Positions 34,749 to 44,539 are shown, counted from the first letter of the stretch. The stretch is DNA of 64,000 bases from Lentzea fradiae (GCF_900100955.1 NZ_FNCC01000008.1:124001-188000), one strand, 5' to 3'. A program made the numbers and translations. The notes: generated from the letters alone by a model not told the origin.

Positions 34749-35857
34749 TCACGAAGGACCTGTACGAGCGGAAGGAGCTGCGGGAGCTCGTCCGCGACTT
34801 CACCCGCAAGGAGATCGCTCCGCACATCGCGCAGTGGGAACGCGACGGCGAGGTGCCGCGCGAGCTGCACAAGAAAGCCGCCGAGCTGGACCTGCTCGGC
34901 ATCGGGTTCGAGCACGGCGACCTGATCGACACCGTCGTGTTCACCGAGGAGGTCATCGGCAACGGCGGCTCGTCCGGGCTGATCGCGGCGCTGTGCACGC
35001 TGGGCATCGCCATCCCGCACATCTGGCGCTCCGGCAACGAGGACCTGATCGAGCGGTTCGCGAAGCCCGCCATCCGCGGCGAGAAGATCGGCAGCCTGGC
35101 CGTCACCGAGCCCGGCGCCGGGTCGGACGTCGCGGCGATCAGGACCACCGCCGTCCGCGACGGCGACCACTACGTGGTCAACGGCGAGAAGACGTTCATC
35201 ACCTCGGGCTGCCGCGCCGACTTCGTCACGACGGCCGTGCGCACCGGGGAGCCGGGCTACCAGGGCATCTCGCTGCTCGTGATCGAGGACGGGTTCACCC
35301 GCCGCAAGCTCGACAAGATGGGCTGGCACTGCAGCGACACCGCCGAGCTGCACTTCGACGACGTGCGGGTGCCGGCGCGGAACCTGGTGGGCGAGGAGAA
35401 CCAGGGCTTCGTGCAGATCATGCAGCAGTTCCAGGTCGAGCGGATCACGATGGCCGTCGAGGCGTACGCGACCGCGCAACGGGCGCTGGACCTCACCGCC
35501 GAGTGGGTGCGCTCCCGCGAGACGTTCGGCAGGCCGCTGATCTCGCGCCAGGTGATCCGGCACAAGCTCGCCGAGATGGCGCAGAAGGTCGACGTCGTGC
35601 GCACCTACGCGCGCGAGGTCGCGGCCAGGATCGACCGCGGCGACGACTGCGTCACCGAGGTCTGCTTCGCGAAGAACTCCGCCGTCGACGCCTGCTCCGA
35701 GGTCGTCGACACGGCGGTGCAGCTGCACGGCGGCATGGGCTACATGCGGGAGTCCGAAGTGGAGCGTCACTACCGGGACGCCCGCATCCTCGGCATCGGG
35801 GGCGGGGCGAGCGAAGTGATGACCGAGCTCGCGGCACGACGATTGGGGTACGCCTGA
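34745..35857 (+). CDS. Acyl-CoA dehydrogenase
   Basis: 370 residues with the ACAD fold: FAD/substrate motif G-S-L-A-V-T-E-P-G-A-G-S-D-V, F-I-T-S-G, and the C-terminal Q-L-H-G-G-M-G-Y-M-R-E-S-E-V-E-R-H-Y-R-D-A-R. It would introduce the alpha-beta double bond into the acyl-CoA before carboxylation, the place held by AtuD or LiuA in known pathways. GTG overlaps the previous stop by 4 bases. Confidence 0.93.
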   Translation: MITKDLYERKELRELVRDFTRKEIAPHIAQWERDGEVPRELHKKAAELDLLGIGFEHGDLIDTVVFTEEVIGNGGSSGLIAALCTLGIAIPHIWRSGNEDLIERFAKPAIRGEKIGSLAVTEPGAGSDVAAIRTTAVRDGDHYVVNGEKTFITSGCRADFVTTAVRTGEPGYQGISLLVIEDGFTRRKLDKMGWHCSDTAELHFDDVRVPARNLVGEENQGFVQIMQQFQVERITMAVEAYATAQRALDLTAEWVRSRETFGRPLISRQVIRHKLAEMAQKVDVVRTYAREVAARIDRGDDCVTEVCFAKNSAVDACSEVVDTAVQLHGGMGYMRESEVERHYRDARILGIGGGASEVMTELAARRLGYA

Positions 35858-37407
35858 TGGGCAACAGGCAGGCGCTGCTCGAGAAGATCGCGCAGCTGGA
35901 CGCCGAGCACGCCAAGGCATTGGCCGGAGGCGGGCCGAAGTACGTCGAACGCCACCACAAGCGCGGCAAGCTGCTCGCCCGTGAGCGGGTCGAGCTGCTG
36001 CTCGACGAGGACAGCCCGTTCCTGGAGCTGTCGACGCTCGCCGCGTGGGGCACGGACTTCCCTGTCGGGGCGTCCGTCGTCACCGGCATCGGGCGGATCG
36101 AGGGCGTCGAGTGCGTGGTCGTGGCGAACGACCCGACCGTGCGCGGTGGTTCCTCGAACCCGTACACGCTGAAGAAGTCGTTGCGGGCCAACGACATCGC
36201 GTTGCAGAACCGGCTGCCGCTGGTGAGCCTGGTCGAGTCAGGTGGCGCGGACCTGCCGACGCAGAGCGAGATCTTCATCCCGGGCGGCCGGGCGTTCCGC
36301 GACCTCACCCGGCTGAGCGCGGCCGGCATCCCGACCGTCACGACGGTGTTCGGCAACGCGACGGCCGGTGGCGCGTACGTGCCGGGCATGTCCGACTACG
36401 TGATCATGGTCAAGGACCGGTCGAAGGTCTTCCTCGGCGGTCCGCCGCTGGTGAAGATGGCGACCGGCGAGGACGCCGACGACGAGTCGCTGGGCGGCGC
36501 GATGATGCACGGCGCCACGTCCGGGCTCGCGGACTTCGTCGCGGAGGACGAGGTCGACGCGATCAGGCTGGCCCGCCGGGTGGTCGCGCGGCTCAACTGG
36601 CGCAAGCTCGGCCCGGAGCCGGCTCCCGTGGAGGAGCCGCTGTTCGACGCCGAGAGCATCCTGGACATCGTCTCCGAGGACCAGCGGGTGCCGTTCGACC
36701 CGCGCGACGTGATCGCGCGGCTGGTCGACGGGTCGAAGTTCGACGAGTTCAAGCCGTTGTACGGCAGCAGCCTCGTCACCGGGTGGGCGCGGCTACACGG
36801 CTACCCGATCGGCATCCTCGCCAACGCGCGCGGCGTGCTGTTCAGCGAGGAGTCGCAGAAGGCCACGCAGTTCATCCAGCTGGCCAACCAGAGCGACACG
36901 CCGCTGGTGTTCCTGCAGAACACCACGGGCTACATGGTCGGCGCGCAGTACGAGCAGGGCGGCATCGTCAAGCACGGCTCGATGATGATCAACGCCGTGT
37001 CGAACAGCCGGGTGCCGCACCTGACGATCACGATGGGCGCGTCCTACGGCGCGGGCAACTACGGCATGTGCGGGCGGGCCTACGACCCGCGGTTCCTGTT
37101 CACCTGGCCCAACGCCAAGTCGGCCGTGATGGGTCCCGCGCAGCTCGCGGGCGTGCTCTCGATCGTCGGGCGGCAGGCCGCCGCGGCGAAGGGGCAGGAG
37201 TACAGCGAGGAGAACGACGCCGCCATGCGCGCCATGGTCGAGGCGCAGATCGAACAGCAGTCCCTGGCGCCGTTCCTGTCCGGCAAGCTCTACGACGACG
37301 GCGTGATCGACCCGCGCGACACCAGGACCGTGCTCGCCCTCTGCCTCTCCGCTGTCCACAGCGGACCGATCAAGGGCGCCGACGGCTTCGGCGTCTTCCG
37401 GATGTGA
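35857..37407 (+). CDS. Acyl-CoA carboxylase beta subunit (carboxyltransferase)
   Basis: 516 residues with both carboxyltransferase halves. Features are V-E-S-G-G-A-D-L-P, G-N-A-T-A-G-G-A-Y-V-P-G-M-S-D-Y and, in the second half, G-A-S-Y-G-A-G-N-Y-G-M-C-G-R-A-Y. This pattern resembles methylcrotonyl-CoA or geranyl-CoA carboxylase rather than propionyl/acetyl-CoA carboxylase. The substrate should be a beta-methyl enoyl-CoA (inference). ATG overlaps the previous stop by one base. Confidence 0.92.
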   Translation: MGNRQALLEKIAQLDAEHAKALAGGGPKYVERHHKRGKLLARERVELLLDEDSPFLELSTLAAWGTDFPVGASVVTGIGRIEGVECVVVANDPTVRGGSSNPYTLKKSLRANDIALQNRLPLVSLVESGGADLPTQSEIFIPGGRAFRDLTRLSAAGIPTVTTVFGNATAGGAYVPGMSDYVIMVKDRSKVFLGGPPLVKMATGEDADDESLGGAMMHGATSGLADFVAEDEVDAIRLARRVVARLNWRKLGPEPAPVEEPLFDAESILDIVSEDQRVPFDPRDVIARLVDGSKFDEFKPLYGSSLVTGWARLHGYPIGILANARGVLFSEESQKATQFIQLANQSDTPLVFLQNTTGYMVGAQYEQGGIVKHGSMMINAVSNSRVPHLTITMGASYGAGNYGMCGRAYDPRFLFTWPNAKSAVMGPAQLAGVLSIVGRQAAAAKGQEYSEENDAAMRAMVEAQIEQQSLAPFLSGKLYDDGVIDPRDTRTVLALCLSAVHSGPIKGADGFGVFRM

Positions 37408-37414
37408 TGACCCA

Positions 37415-39247
37415 GTGATCAAGTCACTGCTGATCGCCAACCGCGGCGAGATCGCCCGGCGGATCATCCGCACCTGCCGGGCGAACGGCATCCGCGCGGT
37501 CGCGGTGTTCTCCGACCCCGACGCGGACGCCCCGCACGTGCGGGAGGCCGACCTCGCGGTCCGGCTGCCCGGCGCGTCGCCCGCCGAGACCTACCTGCGC
37601 GCCGAGCTGCTGGTGGAGGCGGCGGTCAAGGCCGGTGCCGACGCCGTGCACCCCGGCTACGGCTTCCTCAGCGAGAACGCGGGCTTCGCGCGTGCCGTCG
37701 AGGCGGCGGGGCTGACGTGGGTCGGTCCCTCGCCGGACGCCATCGAGGCGATGGGCTCCAAGGTCGCCGCGAAGAAGCGGATGGCCGCCGCGGGCGTGCC
37801 GACGCTGCCCGAGCTCGACCCCGAGACCGTCACCGAGTTCCCGGTGCTGATCAAGGCGTCCGCCGGTGGTGGCGGGCGCGGCATGCGGATCGTGCGCGAG
37901 AAGGCCGAGTTCGAACGGGAGCTGGCCAGCGCACGGCGCGAGGCCGAGTCGGCGTTCGGCGACCCGACGGTGTTCTGCGAGCCGTTGCTGGAACGTGCGC
38001 GGCACGTCGAGGTGCAGATCCTCGCCGACGCGCACGGCACGGTGTGGGCGCTCGGCGAACGCGAGTGCTCGATCCAGCGCAGGCACCAGAAGATCGTGGA
38101 GGAGTCGCCGAGCCCGGCGGTCGGTGACGAGGTCCGCGAACGGTTGTTCGCCGCCGCGATCGCCGCCGCCGAGTCCATCGGGTACGTGGGCGCGGGCACG
38201 GTCGAGTTCATGCTGAAGGGCGAGGACTTCCACTTCCTGGAAGTCAACACCCGGCTCCAGGTCGAGCACCCGGTCACCGAGCTGGTCTACGGCGTCGACC
38301 TCGTGGAGTGGCAGCTGCGGATCGCCGAGGGCGCCGCGTTGCCCGCAGAGACGCCGAAGCCGTCCGGGCACGCCATCGAGGTCCGGCTCTACGCCGAGGA
38401 CCCCGCCAACGACTGGCGTCCGGCCAGCGGCACGCTGCACCGGTTCCACGTGCCGGGCGACGTCCGGCTGGACAGCGGTGTCGAGGACGGGTCGGTCGTG
38501 TCGGTGCACTACGACCCCATGCTGGCCAAGGTGATCGCGTACGCGCCGACGCGTGCCGGTGCGGCGCGCAAGCTCGCGACGGCACTGGAGGACGCGCGGA
38601 TTCACGGCGTGATCACGAACCGGCAGCTGCTCGTGGACGTGCTGCGCGACGACGCGTTCCTGGCCGGGGACACGCACACCGGGTTCCTCGCCGAGCACGA
38701 CTTCACGCACACCGTGGACCCGCAACCGTTTGCGCTCGCCGCGGCGCTCGCGCAGGCCGCCACCCGCCGCATCGGGACCCTGCCACTGGGCTGGCGCAAC
38801 GTGCGGTCGCAGCAGCCCAAGGCCCGGTTCCTGTTCGGTGAGGAGCAGGTCGAGGTCTCCTACGACCCGAAGCAGGCCACCACCGGCACCGTCGTGCTGG
38901 ACCTCGACGGGGTGCGCACGCCGTTCCACGTCGCCGCCTACGGCGACACGGTCGAGGTCGACTCGCCGTGCGGGTCGGTGACGCTCAAGGTCGTGCCGCG
39001 TTTTCCCGAACCGGAGGCGAAGCTCGCGCCCGGCGCCACCGTCGCGCCCATGCCGGGCACCGTCGTGCGGGTCAGCGTCGCGCAGGGCGACCAGGTCGAG
39101 GCCGGGGCGGAGCTCCTCGTGCTGGAGGCCATGAAGATGGAGCACCGCGTGCTCGCCACCACCGCGGGCACCGTCACCGAGCTCCTCGTCCAGCAGGCAC
39201 AGCAGGTCAACGCCGGCGACGTGCTCGCCGTAGTGGAGGAATCGTGA
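37415..39247 (+). CDS. Acyl-CoA carboxylase alpha subunit (biotin carboxylase + BCCP)
   Basis: 610 residues. Biotin carboxylase domains occupy about 1-445 (I-A-N-R-G-E-I-A-R-R, K-A-S-A-G-G-G-G-R-G-M-R, E-V-N-T-R-L-Q-V-E-H). The C-terminal carrier domain carries the biotinyl lysine in E-A-M-K-M. It carboxylates biotin with ATP and bicarbonate and passes CO2 to the neighbouring beta subunit. GTG lies 7 bases after the beta-subunit stop. Confidence 0.95.
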   Translation: MIKSLLIANRGEIARRIIRTCRANGIRAVAVFSDPDADAPHVREADLAVRLPGASPAETYLRAELLVEAAVKAGADAVHPGYGFLSENAGFARAVEAAGLTWVGPSPDAIEAMGSKVAAKKRMAAAGVPTLPELDPETVTEFPVLIKASAGGGGRGMRIVREKAEFERELASARREAESAFGDPTVFCEPLLERARHVEVQILADAHGTVWALGERECSIQRRHQKIVEESPSPAVGDEVRERLFAAAIAAAESIGYVGAGTVEFMLKGEDFHFLEVNTRLQVEHPVTELVYGVDLVEWQLRIAEGAALPAETPKPSGHAIEVRLYAEDPANDWRPASGTLHRFHVPGDVRLDSGVEDGSVVSVHYDPMLAKVIAYAPTRAGAARKLATALEDARIHGVITNRQLLVDVLRDDAFLAGDTHTGFLAEHDFTHTVDPQPFALAAALAQAATRRIGTLPLGWRNVRSQQPKARFLFGEEQVEVSYDPKQATTGTVVLDLDGVRTPFHVAAYGDTVEVDSPCGSVTLKVVPRFPEPEAKLAPGATVAPMPGTVVRVSVAQGDQVEAGAELLVLEAMKMEHRVLATTAGTVTELLVQQAQQVNAGDVLAVVEES

Positions 39248-40383
39248 GCTTCGTCGAGTCCGAAGAGCGGATCGCGCTGCGCAAGGCCGTCGCCGAGTTC
39301 GCCGCGAAGTACGGCCCCGAGTACTTCACCGGCAAGGCCAGGGCGGGGGAGAAGACCACCGAGCTGTGGGAGGAGGCCGGCAAGCTCGGCTACCTCGGCG
39401 TCGCCGTGCCGGAGGAGTACGGCGGCGGTGGCGGCGGCATCGGCGACCTCGCCGCGGTGTGCGAGGAGATGGCGGCGGCGGGCTGCCCGTTGCTGCTCAT
39501 GGTGGTGTCCCCGGCGATCTGCGCGACGGTGATCGCGCGGTTCGGCACGGACGAGCAGAAGTCCAAGTGGCTGCCCGGTTTTGCGGACGGCACGGTGAAG
39601 ATGGCGTTCGCGATCACCGAGCCGGACGCGGGGTCCAACGCGCACAAGCTGAAGACGCACGTCCGCCGCGACGGCGACGACTGGGTCCTCAACGGCACCA
39701 AGACCTACATCTCCGGCGTCGACGAGGTCGACGCCGTGCTGGTGGTCGCCATCCAGGAGACCGGGCCGGTGCTCGTGATCGTGCCGACCGACGCCGAGGG
39801 CTTCACCTGGCACGAGATCGACATGGACATCGTCATGCCGGAGAAGCAGTTCACGCTGTTCTTCGACGACGTGCGGCTGCCGTCGGACGCGGTCGTGGGC
39901 TCGCCGGACCAGGGGCTGCTCCAGATCTTCGCCGGGCTCAACCCGGAACGGATCATGGGCGCCAGCATGGGCACAGGCACCGCGCGGCACGCCATCTCCA
40001 AAGCCGTCGCCTACGCCCAGCAGCGCACCGTGTGGGACACCCCGATCGGCGCGCACCAGGGGATCGCGCACCCGCTGGCGAAGATCCACGTCGAGGTCGA
40101 GCTGGCGCGGCTGATGACGCAGAAGGCCGCCGCGCTCTACGACTCCGGCCGCGACAAGCAGGCGGGCGAGGCCGCGAACATGGCCAAGTACGCGGCGGGC
40201 GAGGCCGTCGCGGCGGCCGTCGACCAGGCGATCCAGACCCACGGCGGCAACGGGCTGACCCGCGAGTTCGGCCTCGCGTCGATGCTCGCGGCCTCGCGGC
40301 TGTCCCGGATCGCGCCGGTCTCGCGGGAGATGGTGCTCAACTTCGTGGCGCAGAACAGCCTGAAACTGCCTCGCTCGTACTGA
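39244..40383 (+). CDS. Second acyl-CoA dehydrogenase
   Basis: 379 residues, ACAD fold with A-I-T-E-P-D-A-G-S-N, Y-I-S-G, a Gly-run E-E-Y-G-G-G-G-G-G-I near the N-terminus and Q-T-H-G-G-N-G-L-T-R-E-F near the C-terminus. It differs clearly from the first dehydrogenase in the operon, so the two likely act on different intermediates. GTG overlaps the biotin carboxylase gene by 4 bases. Confidence 0.92.
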   Translation: MSFVESEERIALRKAVAEFAAKYGPEYFTGKARAGEKTTELWEEAGKLGYLGVAVPEEYGGGGGGIGDLAAVCEEMAAAGCPLLLMVVSPAICATVIARFGTDEQKSKWLPGFADGTVKMAFAITEPDAGSNAHKLKTHVRRDGDDWVLNGTKTYISGVDEVDAVLVVAIQETGPVLVIVPTDAEGFTWHEIDMDIVMPEKQFTLFFDDVRLPSDAVVGSPDQGLLQIFAGLNPERIMGASMGTGTARHAISKAVAYAQQRTVWDTPIGAHQGIAHPLAKIHVEVELARLMTQKAAALYDSGRDKQAGEAANMAKYAAGEAVAAAVDQAIQTHGGNGLTREFGLASMLAASRLSRIAPVSREMVLNFVAQNSLKLPRSY

Positions 40384-40396
40384 GAGACTGTCGTGA

Positions 40397-41200
40397 ATGG
40401 GGACGTTCACGACTTCCGGCGGGCTCGGCCTCGCCTACCACGGCGAGGCCGGAGACCCGGTGGTCTGCCTGCCCGGCGGGCCGATGCAGGCGTCGTCCTA
40501 CCTGGGCGGACTGCCGATCGAGAACATGATCAGGCTCGACCTGCGCGGCACCGGGGACTCGGCAGGGGCCCGCGACTTCCGCGTCGACCGGCAGGTCGAG
40601 GACGTGGAGGCGCTGCGGCGGCACCTCGGCCTCGACAGGATCAGGCTGCTCGGCCACTCCGCGGGCGGCACGCTCGCCGTTCTCTACGCCACGAGGTATC
40701 CGCGGCACGTCGAGGAGCTCCTGCTCGTCACGCCGAGCCCCCGCGTGGCCGGGATCGACGTCACCGACGCCGACCGCCGCGAGATCGCGGAGCTGCGGCA
40801 CGCCGAACCGTGGTACGAGCAGGCGTACGCGGCGTTCCAGCAGATCTGGGCCGGGAACTTCAGCGCGGAGGCGTTCCAGGGGATCACGCCGTTCCTGCAC
40901 GGCCGCTGGGACGCCCAGGCCCGTGCGCTCGACGAGCACCCGCGCAACGACGAGGCCGCGAAGCAGTACTACGGCGACGGCGCGTTCGACCCGGCGCGGG
41001 TGCGCGAGCAGATCGGAAAGCTCGACGTGCCAACGCTCCTGCTCGCCGGTGAGCTGGACGTGTCACTGCCGCCGCGGCGCGCGCGGGAGTTCGCGGACCT
41101 CTTCCCCCGCGCGCGGCTCGTCGTGCAGGACGGCGCCGGGCACTACCCGTGGCTCGACGACCCGGAGGCGTTCTCGGCCGCGGTCCAGCGCATCCCGTAG
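40397..41200 (+). CDS. Alpha/beta hydrolase (proline iminopeptidase-like)
   Basis: 267 residues. The oxyanion-side motif L-P-G-G-P-M and the nucleophile elbow G-H-S-A-G-G are present, with late H in G-A-G-H-Y-P-W. Thirteen bases after the last dehydrogenase gene, so possibly the end of the operon; a thioesterase or ester hydrolase role would fit but is not proven. Its last 58 bases lie opposite the 3' end of the XRE-like regulator gene. Confidence 0.82.
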   Translation: MGTFTTSGGLGLAYHGEAGDPVVCLPGGPMQASSYLGGLPIENMIRLDLRGTGDSAGARDFRVDRQVEDVEALRRHLGLDRIRLLGHSAGGTLAVLYATRYPRHVEELLLVTPSPRVAGIDVTDADRREIAELRHAEPWYEQAYAAFQQIWAGNFSAEAFQGITPFLHGRWDAQARALDEHPRNDEAAKQYYGDGAFDPARVREQIGKLDVPTLLLAGELDVSLPPRRAREFADLFPRARLVVQDGAGHYPWLDDPEAFSAAVQRIP

Positions 41201-42039
41201 AGGCCGGGCCCGAAGTCGGTCGCGGCGGCGTGCACGCGCCCTCCCCTGCCCACCCTGGCGGGGCGCGCGCCGCCGAACATTTCCGCACCCGCCGGGCCGG
41301 ACGCGAATTGCTCGCAGGACGCGGGCTCGGTCGTGAATCTGATCTCCAGCACGTAGTCGTGCACCGGTTCGGCGAACCGCCGGAAATGCGTGTGCTCGAC
41401 CGTCGGATGTGGATAGACCAATTCGTACTCGATCGCGATCGACTGTCCGGCGCGGATCGGTTCGTCGAACATCAGCTCCGCGACGAGGACGCCGTTCGTG
41501 CGTTCCCTCGCGACCCTGCCGACCCGGCAGGACCGCACCGCGGTGAGCGCGGGCTGTGTCCCGCCCGTCTCGTGGCAGAGCACCCAGCGGTCGACGGCGC
41601 CCGCCTTCGCCCGCATGACCTGGCGGGACCGGACGCCGCGCACACCGCCGCAGGGCGCCACGTCGACCTGGTCGTGCTGGGCGGTCAGGACGAGCCCGCA
41701 ACCGTCCCACGGCGCCCGTGCCGACTCCTCCCGCCTGCGGGAACGCCCCCGCGGCCGCGGCGGGCCCAGCAGCCGGGACAGCGCGGCCTCCGGCAGTCCC
41801 AGCACGTCCTCCAGGCAGGCGAGGGCCGCGAGCGACTCCGGCCGCTCCGGTCTGCGCCTGCCCGACTGCCAGTAGCTCAGCGCCGTCACGCTGATCGGCG
41901 TGCCCCGCGTCCTGAGCCGGTGCTGCAGCCGTTCGAGGCTGAGGCCCCGCACCTGGATGGCGACCCGCAGCGCCTCCGCGAACGGACCCGTCACCAACAG
42001 GTCGGCGAGCTCCTCGCGGGCTGGGTGAATGGAGAGCAT
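41143..42039 (-). CDS. XRE-like helix-turn-helix protein with unknown C-terminal domain
   Basis: About 298 residues. The N-terminal region (about 20-85) looks like a helix-turn-helix: L-S-L-E-R-L-Q-H-R-L, S-V-T-A-L-S-Y-W-Q-S-G-R-R-R-P-E-R-P. The rest, with about five cysteines and repeated Y/F/H-rich strands (H-T-H-F-R-R-F-A-E-P-V-H-D-Y-V-L-E-I), has no recognised domain and may bind a ligand. ATG 42039 with GGAGGA upstream is preferred to the longer frame at 42063. It is divergent from the S8 protease gene and a candidate regulator for it. Confidence 0.78.
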   Translation of the reverse strand: MLSIHPAREELADLLVTGPFAEALRVAIQVRGLSLERLQHRLRTRGTPISVTALSYWQSGRRRPERPESLAALACLEDVLGLPEAALSRLLGPPRPRGRSRRREESARAPWDGCGLVLTAQHDQVDVAPCGGVRGVRSRQVMRAKAGAVDRWVLCHETGGTQPALTAVRSCRVGRVARERTNGVLVAELMFDEPIRAGQSIAIEYELVYPHPTVEHTHFRRFAEPVHDYVLEIRFTTEPASCEQFASGPAGAEMFGGARPARVGRGGRVHAAATDFGPGLYGMRWTAAENASGSSSHG

Positions 42040-42213
42040 CACTCCTCCGTTTCCCGGAGTCAAGATCGGAAGATTATCGGCGGCAAAGACAACGCGGTAC
42101 AGCCGATCGGCGGTTTCCTGCTTCCCGGGAACCCGGAAAGTTCAGATCTCGGGACTATTACGCCGCCGTGGTCCTGATCGGCTTCCTGATCACTGCGACG
42201 AACAGGACGACGA

Positions 42214-43374
42214 ATGCGCAAGACAGCAACCCTCCTCGGTGCGGCGGTCGTGGTCTCGGCTTTCGCGGTACCCGCCTCCGCGGCCGTCGGCGAGATCCGC
42301 ACCTCCGCGGGCGAGAACATCGCGGGCAGCTTCATCGTCAAGCTCAAGGACGACGCGCTCACAGCGAGCGCGCAGGGCCTCGGCGCGCGGTTCGGCGGCC
42401 AGGTCGGGCACGTCTACGACGCGGTCTTCCGCGGCTTCTCGGTGAAGATGAACGACACCCAGGCACGCAGACTCGCCGCCGACCCGTCCGTCGACTACGT
42501 CGAACGCGACCAGGTCGTCCGCGTGCAGGCGACGCAGACGAACCCGCCGTCGTGGGGTCTCGACCGGATCGACCAGCGCAACCTCCCGCTCGACCAGCGC
42601 TACACCCACAACAGCACCGGTTCCGGCGTGAACGCCTACATCATCGACACCGGCGTGCGCATCACGCACCGGGACTTCGGCGGCCGGGCGCGCAACGGGT
42701 ACGACTTCGTCGACAACGACTCCGTGGCGCAGGACGGCAACGGGCACGGCACGCACGTCGCCGGGACCGTCGCGGGCACCTCGTACGGCGTCGCCAAGCA
42801 GGCGAACATCATCGCCGTGCGCGTGCTGAACAACTCCGGCTCCGGCACGACCGCCGGAGTCGTCGCGGGCATCAACTGGGTGGCGTCCAACCACGTCAAG
42901 CCGGCCGTGGCGAACATGTCGCTCGGCGGAAGCGCCAGCTCCTCGCTCGACAGCGCCGTCCGGGGCGCGATCACCCGCGGCGTCACGTTCGCGGTCGCGG
43001 CGGGCAACTCCAACGCCAACGCGGCGAACACCTCGCCCGCGCGGGTGACCGAAGCGCTGACCGTGGGCTCCACCGAGCGCACGGACGCGCGGTCGTCGTT
43101 CTCGAACTACGGTTCGGTGGTGGACGTCTTCGCGCCGGGCCGCGACATCACCTCGGCGTGGCACACCAGTGACACGGCCACCAACACCATCTCCGGCACG
43201 TCGATGGCGAGCCCCCACGTCGCGGGCGTGGTGGCGCGCTACCTGCAGGGCGGCTTCACCGTCACGCCCGCCCAGGTGGCGACCGCGATCGTCGACAACG
43301 CCACCAACGGCAAGGTGACCAACCCCGGCGCCGGTACGACGACGAGGCTCCTGCACTGGCCGTCGACCAGCTGA
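42214..43374 (+). CDS. Secreted S8 family serine protease (subtilase) 1
   Basis: 386 residues: signal peptide (about 1-23), I9 inhibitor propeptide (about 38-105), then proteinase K-like catalytic domain. Triad regions are [12 protein letters not shown] and G-T-S-M-A-S-P-H. It is expected to self-process outside the cell. The maturation site should follow Q-A-T-Q-T-N-P-P-S-W-G-L-D-R. An intrinsic terminator follows. It is the first of three related proteases. Confidence 0.95.
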   Translation: MRKTATLLGAAVVVSAFAVPASAAVGEIRTSAGENIAGSFIVKLKDDALTASAQGLGARFGGQVGHVYDAVFRGFSVKMNDTQARRLAADPSVDYVERDQVVRVQATQTNPPSWGLDRIDQRNLPLDQRYTHNSTGSGVNAYIIDTGVRITHRDFGGRARNGYDFVDNDSVAQDGNGHGTHVAGTVAGTSYGVAKQANIIAVRVLNNSGSGTTAGVVAGINWVASNHVKPAVANMSLGGSASSSLDSAVRGAITRGVTFAVAAGNSNANAANTSPARVTEALTVGSTERTDARSSFSNYGSVVDVFAPGRDITSAWHTSDTATNTISGTSMASPHVAGVVARYLQGGFTVTPAQVATAIVDNATNGKVTNPGAGTTTRLLHWPSTS

Positions 43375-43388
43375 CACCTCCTGATGTG

Positions 43389-43421
43389 CGGCCCCGGCTC
43401 CCGCGAGCCGGGGCCGTTTTT
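43389..43421 (+). terminator. Intrinsic terminator after the first S8 protease gene
   Basis: CGGCCCCGGCTC (43389-43400) and GAGCCGGGGCCG (43405-43416) form a 12-bp stem with a 4-base loop followed by five T residues. This is the clearest rho-independent terminator in the window. Confidence 0.92.
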
Positions 43422-43447
43422 CCCTGCGACCGAGAGGAACCCCGCCC

Positions 43448-44539
43448 GTGAGGACAACCCTGCCCCTGAGAGTCCTGCCGGCAGTCGCCGCGCTCGGCGC
43501 GGCCGTCGTGGCCGCCCCGGCGTCCGCGGCCACCTCCCCGTACATCGTCGTGCTGGAGGAAGGCGCCGTCTCGTCGTTCTCCGGCACAGTGCAGCACCGG
43601 TACACCCACGCGCTCAACGGTTTCAGCGCGCGCCTGACCGCGGCCGAGGTGAAGCGGCTGAAGGCGGACCCGAACGTGTCCCACGTGGAGCGTGACGGGA
43701 TCGTGCACGCCAGCGGGACCCAGGTGAACCCGCCGTGGGGCCTGGACCGGATCGACCAGCGCTCGTTGCCGCTCGACCAGGGCTACTCGTTCACGACCAC
43801 CGGCCGCGGCGTGAACATCTACGTCATCGACACCGGGCTTCGCGTGACGCACCAGGACTTCGGCGGCCGGGCGCGCAACGGCTGGGACGCCGTCGACAAC
43901 GACAACGTGGCCCAGGACGACAACGGGCACGGCACGCACGTCGCCGGCATCGCGGCCGGAACCACCTACGGCGTGGCCAAGAACGCCACGGTGTGGGGCG
44001 TGCGGGTGCTCAACGGCTCCGGCAGCGGCACGATCTCCGGTGTCATCGCGGGCATCGACTGGGTGACGCGCAACGCCGTCAAGCCCGCGGTGGCCAACAT
44101 GTCGCTGGGCGGCGGCGCCTCCACCGCGCTGGACGACGCGGTGAAGAGGTCGATCGCCGCGGGCATCACCTACACGGTCGCGGCGGGCGGCAGCAACACC
44201 GACGCGGGGAACTCGTCGCCGCAACGGGTTTCGCAGGCGATCTGCGTGGGTGCGTTGACGCAGAACGACACCAAGGCGTCCTCGTCGAACTACGGGCCGC
44301 TGGTGGACCTCTACGCGGCGGGCGTCAACGTCCCGTCCGCCTGGAACACCGGCGACACCGCCACCGCGACGCTGAGCGGCACGTCCATGGCCGCACCGCA
44401 CGCGGCCGGTGTGGCGGCACGGTTCCTGGAGCGCAACCGCACCGCGACGCCCGCGCAGGTGGAGAGCGCGCTGGTTACCACGGGCACCCCCGGCACACCA
44501 CCCGTCAGTCGTATCCTCTACTGGCCGCCCTCGCTGTGA
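43448..44539 (+). CDS. Secreted S8 family serine protease (subtilase) 2
   Basis: 363 residues with a signal peptide (about 1-28), a shorter I9 propeptide, and the subtilase triad [12 protein letters not shown] and G-T-S-M-A-A-P-H. It lacks the N-terminal stretch present before the propeptide in its two neighbours. GTG 43448 follows GAGAGGAAC. The mature domains of all three share R-I-D-Q-R-x-L-P-L. A change of V-A-A-G-N-S to V-A-A-G-G-S is seen at the oxyanion Asn: here the canonical Asn is replaced by Gly. Confidence 0.92.
   Translation: MRTTLPLRVLPAVAALGAAVVAAPASAATSPYIVVLEEGAVSSFSGTVQHRYTHALNGFSARLTAAEVKRLKADPNVSHVERDGIVHASGTQVNPPWGLDRIDQRSLPLDQGYSFTTTGRGVNIYVIDTGLRVTHQDFGGRARNGWDAVDNDNVAQDDNGHGTHVAGIAAGTTYGVAKNATVWGVRVLNGSGSGTISGVIAGIDWVTRNAVKPAVANMSLGGGASTALDDAVKRSIAAGITYTVAAGGSNTDAGNSSPQRVSQAICVGALTQNDTKASSSNYGPLVDLYAAGVNVPSAWNTGDTATATLSGTSMAAPHAAGVAARFLERNRTATPAQVESALVTTGTPGTPPVSRILYWPPSL

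Noticed and set aside
37424-39145. 573-residue open frame antisense to the biotin carboxylase gene
   Set aside because: Shadow of a clearly conserved gene, with no ribosome site or motif.
42040-42213. ECF-sigma type promoter (GGGAAC) upstream of the first S8 protease
   Set aside because: A GGAAC-like -35 exists, but no matching -10 occurs at the right distance.
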